From contig NZ_MOLV01000024.1 in the NCBI RefSeq assembly GCF_001870785.1, forward strand, positions 1 through 38,134: a DNA stretch of 38,134 nt. Direction: 5' to 3'. Below, piece by piece: positions 33,707-38,134 of this stretch. The notes below the pieces were generated by a model that was given only the letters and a program-made list of their open reading frames with translations, did not search any database and was not told where the DNA came from. Every line of letters starts with the position of its first letter. Position 1 is the stretch's first letter. Source of the stretch: Exiguobacterium sp. KRL4. GTDB lineage: Bacteria > Bacillota > Bacilli > Exiguobacteriales > Exiguobacteriaceae. A program made the position numbers and the translations under genes.

Positions 33707-33904
33707 ATGACACCATTATTCGAAGAACGGTTGATGGCAGATCTATTTTCATCCACAAGTAATCCAAGTTACGGTTTACCGACTTTACCGGAACAAGAAA
33801 CAGATTGGTTGACGAAAGAGCTACAAGCCCGTATTGTTAATGATGCCGAGCAAAAATCCTTGAGTTTAGGAATAATTCAATCAAGAGAGGAAGAACATGT
33901 ATGA
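33707..33904 (+). CDS. Small acidic protein, unknown function
   Basis: 65 residues, acidic, C-terminal helical part (DWLTKELQARIVNDAEQKS). RBS GAGGGGGA 8 bp before ATG supports translation. Its TGA overlaps the ATG of the next micro-ORF (ATGA). I do not recognise a family. Confidence 0.65.
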   Translation: MTPLFEERLMADLFSSTSNPSYGLPTLPEQETDWLTKELQARIVNDAEQKSLSLGIIQSREEEHV

Positions 33905-33954
33905 TCCAACAAAGTACAGTTCGCGCTTGGCTCGCTAGTCGAATCAAAAAATAA
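33901..33954 (+). CDS. Micro-ORF coupled to the preceding gene
   Basis: 17 residues, MIQQSTVRAWLASRIKK: basic and amphipathic. It overlaps the preceding stop as ATGA, and GAGAGGAAGAA lies upstream at about 9 bp. Such a basic peptide after an acidic protein could be a coupled partner, but the length is at the limit of what can be called. Confidence 0.4.
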   Translation: MIQQSTVRAWLASRIKK

Positions 33955-34012
33955 TGATCTAATCCGGATTACCTATTTTCCAAAACGATATAGCGCGTCA
34001 GCGCGCATAACA

Positions 34013-34047
34013 AAGAGCCGAAGCGGATTCCCGCCTCGGCTCTCTTT
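34013..34047. terminator. Bidirectional terminator before the ABC transporter
   Basis: AGAGCCGA / TCGGCTCT stem with a GCGG/CCGC inner stem and a CTTTT tail. A separate small hairpin (GCGCGTCAGCGCGC) lies at 33993-34006. Confidence 0.8.
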
Positions 34048-34050
34048 TCG

Positions 34051-35634
34051 TTACTTTTTGATTAATCCTTCTTCAATCAAGAAATCACGTGCCACATCTT
34101 CCGGACGCTCTTTTTCGACATCCGCTTTAAAGTTAAGTTCTTGCATCTTTTCATCTGTGATTTTATCCTTTAACAGATTCAGGACTTCCTTCAGTTCCGG
34201 ATGTTCTTCCAACGTTTCTTGACGTACAATCGGGACGGCATAGTACGGTGGGAAAAACTCTTTATCATCCTCTAGGACCGTCAAATCAAACTTCTTTAAC
34301 AAGCCGTCTGTCGAGAAACTATCGATGACATTTGTTTTTCCGTTCGTCAATGCGGTGTAACGAAGTCCCCCATCTACAGGTTGAACATCTTGGAATTTCA
34401 TATCCGGGTATTTCTCTTTTAATCCGAGGTATCCATCTTCACGGTTCGCGAATTCAATTGTCGATCCGAGGATAAGACGATTACTGACTGCTGCCATATC
34501 GGATACGGTCTTCAAATCGTATTTTTCGGCATCTTCTTTTGTCACTGCTAAAGCAAATGTATTATTAAAACCAATTGAATCGAGAACATCGACCTGGCTT
34601 TTCGCCGGAATCATCTTGCTCACCTTTTCGTAAACGGCTTTCGGATCGGTCTCGACATCCTGTTTCAAGACATCGATCAATAACGTGCCTGTATACTCGA
34701 CGTAAGCATCAATCTCACCCGTTTCTAACGCACCGTAGGCAACTTTCGTTCCACCCAGATTGAGTTGACGTTCGACTTCGAGATCGGTTTTCTCCTCAAT
34801 CAAGTCCGCTAACATGTTCCCTAAAATCGCTTGTTCGGTATAGTTTTTTGAACCGATGACGATTTTATCCGTTTTTAAGAACGAATACGCGACCGTTCCG
34901 CCAATCAGCAGGAAAATGATACTCACGATCGCAATTTTCTTTCCAGTCGTCATCGCTTTCCGGCGTTTACGGGCCTTACTTTTAATTCGACCGTCTGCCA
35001 GCTTAATTCCGTTTGGTGCGACAGAATATTCGATTCGACTGACGATGAAGTCAATCGCAAGGGCTAAGATACCTGCAGGAATCGCTCCGGCAAGGATTTG
35101 ATTATTATCGACTGTCTGGATACCTGAGAAGACAAGATAACCAAGTCCACCGGCACCGATAAAGGCAGAAATCGTCATCAGACCAACAGCCGTCACGGCC
35201 GAGATCCGAATTCCAGCCATCATGATCGGTAAAGCAAGCGGAATTTGAACCTTTCCTAAAACTTGTCGTTCGGTCAGTCCAATCCCTTTTGCAGCTTCCA
35301 ACATATCTCCTGGAATGCTTGATAAACCGGTGTACGTATTTTTGACAATCGGGAGTAATGAATACAAGACAACCATGATAATCGCCGGTGTCGATCCGAT
35401 CCCGATGAATGGAATCAAGAATCCAAGTAAAGCAAGGCTCGGAACGGCTTGCACGACACTCGTCAAAGCGAGTACCGGTTTTGCCAAACGCTGATACCGT
35501 GTAATCAGAATCCCGAGTGGAATACCGAGTATGACCGCAATGACGACGGCAAACACAGTTAACTGTAAGTGTTCGAGTAATAAGTCAAAAATCTGACCGG
35601 TATTATTTTGCACATAATCTAAAAATCCACTCAT
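34051..35634 (-). CDS. Permease/substrate-binding fusion (OpuC/EgtU-like)
   Basis: 527 residues. N-terminal ABC permease domain with about six helices (about 15-210; EAA-like loop GDMLEAAKGIGLTERQ), a basic linker, one helix (about 228-250), then a type II solute-binding domain (about 258-527). The fusion layout matches osmoprotectant transporters (OpuC/BusAB) and the EgtU/BilEB proteins that take up ergothioneine. Substrate cannot be fixed; segments EFANREDGYLGL and VLEDDKEFFPPY resemble EgtU from memory. Overlaps the ATPase gene by 4 bp. Confidence 0.88.
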   Translation of the reverse strand: MSGFLDYVQNNTGQIFDLLLEHLQLTVFAVVIAVILGIPLGILITRYQRLAKPVLALTSVVQAVPSLALLGFLIPFIGIGSTPAIIMVVLYSLLPIVKNTYTGLSSIPGDMLEAAKGIGLTERQVLGKVQIPLALPIMMAGIRISAVTAVGLMTISAFIGAGGLGYLVFSGIQTVDNNQILAGAIPAGILALAIDFIVSRIEYSVAPNGIKLADGRIKSKARKRRKAMTTGKKIAIVSIIFLLIGGTVAYSFLKTDKIVIGSKNYTEQAILGNMLADLIEEKTDLEVERQLNLGGTKVAYGALETGEIDAYVEYTGTLLIDVLKQDVETDPKAVYEKVSKMIPAKSQVDVLDSIGFNNTFALAVTKEDAEKYDLKTVSDMAAVSNRLILGSTIEFANREDGYLGLKEKYPDMKFQDVQPVDGGLRYTALTNGKTNVIDSFSTDGLLKKFDLTVLEDDKEFFPPYYAVPIVRQETLEEHPELKEVLNLLKDKITDEKMQELNFKADVEKERPEDVARDFLIEEGLIKK

Positions 35635-36758
35635 TGTACTTCCTCCTCCTGAATGAACTGCTCACTCAAGACGGAAAGTAAGCTACTTCTTGTAATTAAT
35701 CCACGTAATTGACCCGATTTGTTGGTAACAGGTAAATAACCTGTTTCTTCATGGTTCATGACTTCAAGTACATCAAGCAACGAGTCTTGTTCATCGACAG
35801 CGACGAGTTCACCTTCCATGACGTTTTCGATTCGTACTCCCTTGTCAGGTGCAGTTTGAATGTTTTTCAATTTGACGATTCCTTGCAGGATCCGGTCGCG
35901 ATCCGTAATCAACAGACTGTCGACCTTCCGTCCACGCATGATTTCAATCCCTTGTAATAACGTTCGTTTCCCGCTGATCGAGACAGGATCTTCAATCATG
36001 ATGTCTTCTGCTTTGATAAACGCCGGACTGCTCCAAATCTTATTTTTTCCGATAAACGATTCGACGTACTCGTCTTTCGGATGACGTAAGATTTCTTCCG
36101 GTGTATCAAATTGAACGATTTCCCCATCACGCATGATACAAATCCGATCGGCTAACTTAATCGCTTCATCCATATCGTGGGTGACGAAGACAATCGTCTT
36201 TTTGACTTCTTCTTGGAGATTGAATAATTCTTCTTGGAGGTCATTTCGTGTGACGGGGTCAAGTGCACTAAACGGTTCATCCATTAAGATGACATCCGGG
36301 TCATTCATCAACGCTCGGGCGAAACCAACCCGCTGTTGTTGTCCACCACTCAGTTCGCTCGGGTAACGATCAATGAATTGTTTCGGATCGAGTCCGACCA
36401 TTTGAAGTAACTCTTCTGTCCGAAGATCCATCTGATCATGATCTTTTCCTTCGAGACCGGCAATCAACTGAATGTTTTCCCGAACGGTCATATGTGGAAA
36501 TAAACCAGTTTGCTGAATGACGTATCCCATATGACGACGTAACTCAATCGTATCCGTTTTCATGATATCTTTTCCGTTCACTAAAATCGTACCTGATGAT
36601 GGTTCAATCAATCGGTTGATCATTTTAAGGGACGTCGTTTTCCCACAACCACTTGGTCCGATGAAGACAACCAGTTCACCCTCTTTGATTTCGAGGGTCA
36701 AGCCTTTTAAGACAACGTTATCTTTAAATTGTTTCCCGACGTTTTTAAATTCAATCAT
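35631..36758 (-). CDS. ABC ATPase with CBS domains (OpuCA/EgtV-like)
   Basis: 375 residues. ATP-binding domain (about 1-240): Walker A GPSGCGKTT, Q-loop, LSGGQQQRVGFARAL signature, Walker B VILMDEP, and VTHDMDEA. Two C-terminal CBS domains (about 250-370) are used for ionic-strength or nucleotide regulation in the osmoprotectant family. First gene of the operon; RBS AAAAGGAGTGG. It partners the fusion permease. Confidence 0.92.
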   Translation of the reverse strand: MIEFKNVGKQFKDNVVLKGLTLEIKEGELVVFIGPSGCGKTTSLKMINRLIEPSSGTILVNGKDIMKTDTIELRRHMGYVIQQTGLFPHMTVRENIQLIAGLEGKDHDQMDLRTEELLQMVGLDPKQFIDRYPSELSGGQQQRVGFARALMNDPDVILMDEPFSALDPVTRNDLQEELFNLQEEVKKTIVFVTHDMDEAIKLADRICIMRDGEIVQFDTPEEILRHPKDEYVESFIGKNKIWSSPAFIKAEDIMIEDPVSISGKRTLLQGIEIMRGRKVDSLLITDRDRILQGIVKLKNIQTAPDKGVRIENVMEGELVAVDEQDSLLDVLEVMNHEETGYLPVTNKSGQLRGLITRSSLLSVLSEQFIQEEEVQ

Positions 36759-36823
36759 TCATACTCCACTCCTTTTACTATTTCCATATATCATGTTTTC
36801 CCTGTTCATTTCATAATTAAACA

Positions 36824-36852
36824 ATTATTTTAGCTTATTCCGTTTGAATCAA
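36824..36852 (-). promoter_or_regulatory. Promoter of the OpuC/EgtUV-like operon
   Basis: Minus-strand TTGATT (36852-36847), 17-bp spacer, AATAAT (36829-36824). Confidence 0.6.
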
Positions 36853-36884
36853 TAAAAATTGGGGAATTGTTTCCCTCTTTTTTA

Positions 36885-36907
36885 GTTTTATTGCTCAAAA
36901 AGGGTAA
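36885..36907 (+). promoter_or_regulatory. Possible sigma-B promoter of the LysM deacetylase
   Basis: GTTTTA (36885-36890), 11-bp spacer, GGGTAA (36902-36907), similar to the sigma-B pattern but with a slightly short spacer. Confidence 0.35.
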
Positions 36908-36964
36908 TAGATAAGTAGAGACAAGTGAGAGGCAGTCATCCTAGAAAAAGGAGGCGAAATACAC

Positions 36965-37984
36965 ATGCATACGAAGTGGATTCGAATCATCATGATCGTG
37001 TTGATATCGCTTTTTCCTTTCTTCAGTTACGGTTTGACGGCAGATGCAGCAAGTTCAACGTTCGTCACAAAAGGTTCGACGACCAGTAAAGTTGTCGCGT
37101 TGACATTTGATGATGGGTCAGACGGTGGGAATATCACAAAAATTTTGAGCATCTTAAAAAGTAACAATGTCAAAGCCACCTTCTTCCTGACAGGTACTGG
37201 AGCCAACAACCATCCTCAGCGGATTAAAAACATCGCGACCGCCACTCCTACTCATCAACTTGGAAATCACTCCTACACGCACCCTGACTTTACGAAATTA
37301 ACCACCGCACAAATGACGAGCGAACTGTCTAAAACAGAAACGTTAATCAAATCACTGACCGGTCGGACGACTAAACCGATTTTCCGTGCGCCGTTTGGTG
37401 CAAGTAACAGTGCCGTCTTAGCAGCAGTAGGCAATGCCGGATATACAAAAACGATTCAATGGAACATTGATACGACAGATTGGAAAGGCATCAGTTCAAC
37501 CGCTATTTTGGCGCGTGTCGTTCCCAATGTCGTCCCGGGTTCCATCGTTCTGATGCATACCGGTGCCGGTGCCCCCGGAACACCCGTTGCCCTGCCTTCG
37601 ATGATTTCCCAACTCAAAGCCAAAGGATATAAATTCGTCACGATTTCAGAATTGCTGCAACTTCCCCCAAGTGGCAGTAAAACCTACACCGTCAAATCGG
37701 GCGATACCCTTTATAAAATCGCCAACCTCTACAATGTCAGCGTCGCCTCTCTTGCCAAAGCAAACAACATTACCAACTATAATCTGATCAAGGTTGGACA
37801 AGTTCTTGTCATTCCGGGCACCACCCCTCCACCTGCGACCGTCACTTATACGGTGAAAGCCGGAGATACGTTATATTCAATCGCAACGAAATACGGTGTC
37901 ACCGTCACCGCTCTCGCCAGTGCCAACAAAATCACCAATGTGAATTTGATTTCGGTGGGGCAAGTCCTCGTCATTCCGAAGTAA
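36965..37984 (+). CDS. Secreted polysaccharide deacetylase with two LysM domains
   Basis: 339 residues. Signal peptide (about 1-29, ending ADAAS), a NodB deacetylase domain (about 40-235; [39 protein letters not shown]), then two LysM repeats (about 241-285 and 294-338, each starting YTVKSGDT or YTVKAGDT). LysM binds peptidoglycan; the enzyme removes acetyl groups from wall glycans outside the cell. The first Asp of the DD motif is intact, unlike the other deacetylase in this window. RBS AAAGGAGG 8 bp before ATG. Confidence 0.93.
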   Translation: MHTKWIRIIMIVLISLFPFFSYGLTADAASSTFVTKGSTTSKVVALTFDDGSDGGNITKILSILKSNNVKATFFLTGTGANNHPQRIKNIATATPTHQLGNHSYTHPDFTKLTTAQMTSELSKTETLIKSLTGRTTKPIFRAPFGASNSAVLAAVGNAGYTKTIQWNIDTTDWKGISSTAILARVVPNVVPGSIVLMHTGAGAPGTPVALPSMISQLKAKGYKFVTISELLQLPPSGSKTYTVKSGDTLYKIANLYNVSVASLAKANNITNYNLIKVGQVLVIPGTTPPPATVTYTVKAGDTLYSIATKYGVTVTALASANKITNVNLISVGQVLVIPK

Positions 37985-38134
37985 CCAAAAACACCTTCGT
38001 CCGCTAAAGTGAACTGAACCCTGAATGGTGGACACTTGATAAAAGACCCCATTCGGGGTTTTTTGTGTTTAAAGATATCGATATACTGTACCTATTCAAT
38101 TTAGACGGGAGAACCAGACGCACCTTCAATCCAG
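37985..38134 (+). other. Right contig end; possible IS3-type terminal sequence
   Basis: After the deacetylase stop, TGAACTGAACCC and GGTGGACACTTGAT (about 38011-38040) look like the TGxACTGxxCCC / GTGGACAC ends of IS3-family elements. No transposase frame is visible before the window ends, and I see no other gene here. Confidence 0.3.
38046..38065 (+). terminator. Terminator after the LysM deacetylase
   Basis: ACCCC-ATTC-GGGGT stem followed by five to six T. Confidence 0.8.

Noticed and set aside
33985-34010. Short GCGCGTCAGCGCGC hairpin as an sRNA or attenuator
   Set aside because: No T run and no downstream gene on that strand; probably part of the terminator region.

Overview
The window looks like a chromosomal contig from a low-to-mid G+C Gram-positive bacterium of the Bacillales, most likely Exiguobacterium. 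This is an inference from gene content and protein resemblance: strong AGGAGG-type ribosome binding sites, GTG/TTG starts, CcpA-type cre boxes, candidate sigma-B promoters, a CrtP-like C30 carotenoid oxygenase, YkyA-, YhfH- and CsbD-type proteins, rocD, and a permease/binding-protein fusion transporter. No marker gene fixes the genus.

Layout. Bases 1-189 are almost pure G and look like a corrupted contig end. They run into the 3' part of an IS200/IS605-type tnpB whose right end interrupts a quinone-oxidoreductase-like gene (3' remnant 848-933). Next come a YhgE/Pip membrane protein overlapping its TetR-family regulator (1149-4137), a small membrane protein, a metallophosphoesterase, an EIIC-like permease behind a possible leader-peptide attenuator (5433-5595), a tRNA-Val(GAC), an RND efflux pump (6986-10093), a DUF1269-like protein and a VanY-type carboxypeptidase. 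A methyltransferase-like gene plus crtP form a pigment or lipid pair (11752-13807). A histidine phosphatase is followed by a two-component operon whose kinase is intact but whose response regulator is a pseudogene with three lesions. A second, internally deleted tnpB element (about 16435-17230) sits 31 bp upstream of that kinase, and an identical second tRNA-Val(GAC) lies just beyond it.

From 17.5 kb the window holds a nitroreductase, a YhfH-like zinc mini-protein with a palindrome over its -10 box, a deacetylase/YkyA lipoprotein operon, an EamA transporter, an N-acetylglucosamine-type PTS EIICB with a cre box, CsbD, ornithine aminotransferase (rocD, with cre box), a PAS-PAS-GGDEF(degenerate)-EAL protein, an arginine/ornithine-type APC transporter, MgtC, and an oligopeptide-binding lipoprotein. 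The last part holds a small unknown protein, adenine deaminase divergent from a gamma-carbonic-anhydrase-like protein across a 19-bp palindrome, two tiny ATGA-overlapping unknown ORFs, an OpuC/EgtUV-like ABC transporter, and a secreted deacetylase with two LysM domains.

How the genes fit together. Several units point to nitrogen and carbon scavenging under catabolite control: rocD with the APC transporter, NagP-type PTS, OppA and adenine deaminase. Others point to envelope maintenance: two deacetylases, VanY, YkyA, YhgE and RND. Others point to stress or osmotic protection: CsbD, the OpuC/EgtUV-like transporter and carotenoid. Nearly every convergent pair is separated by a strong bidirectional hairpin. 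The strongest candidates for something undescribed are the structured leader with a 17-codon peptide before the EIIC-like gene, the tnpB deletion derivative with a divergent ribbon-helix-helix ORF and a compensatory right-end hairpin, and the two coupled micro-ORFs at 33707-33954.
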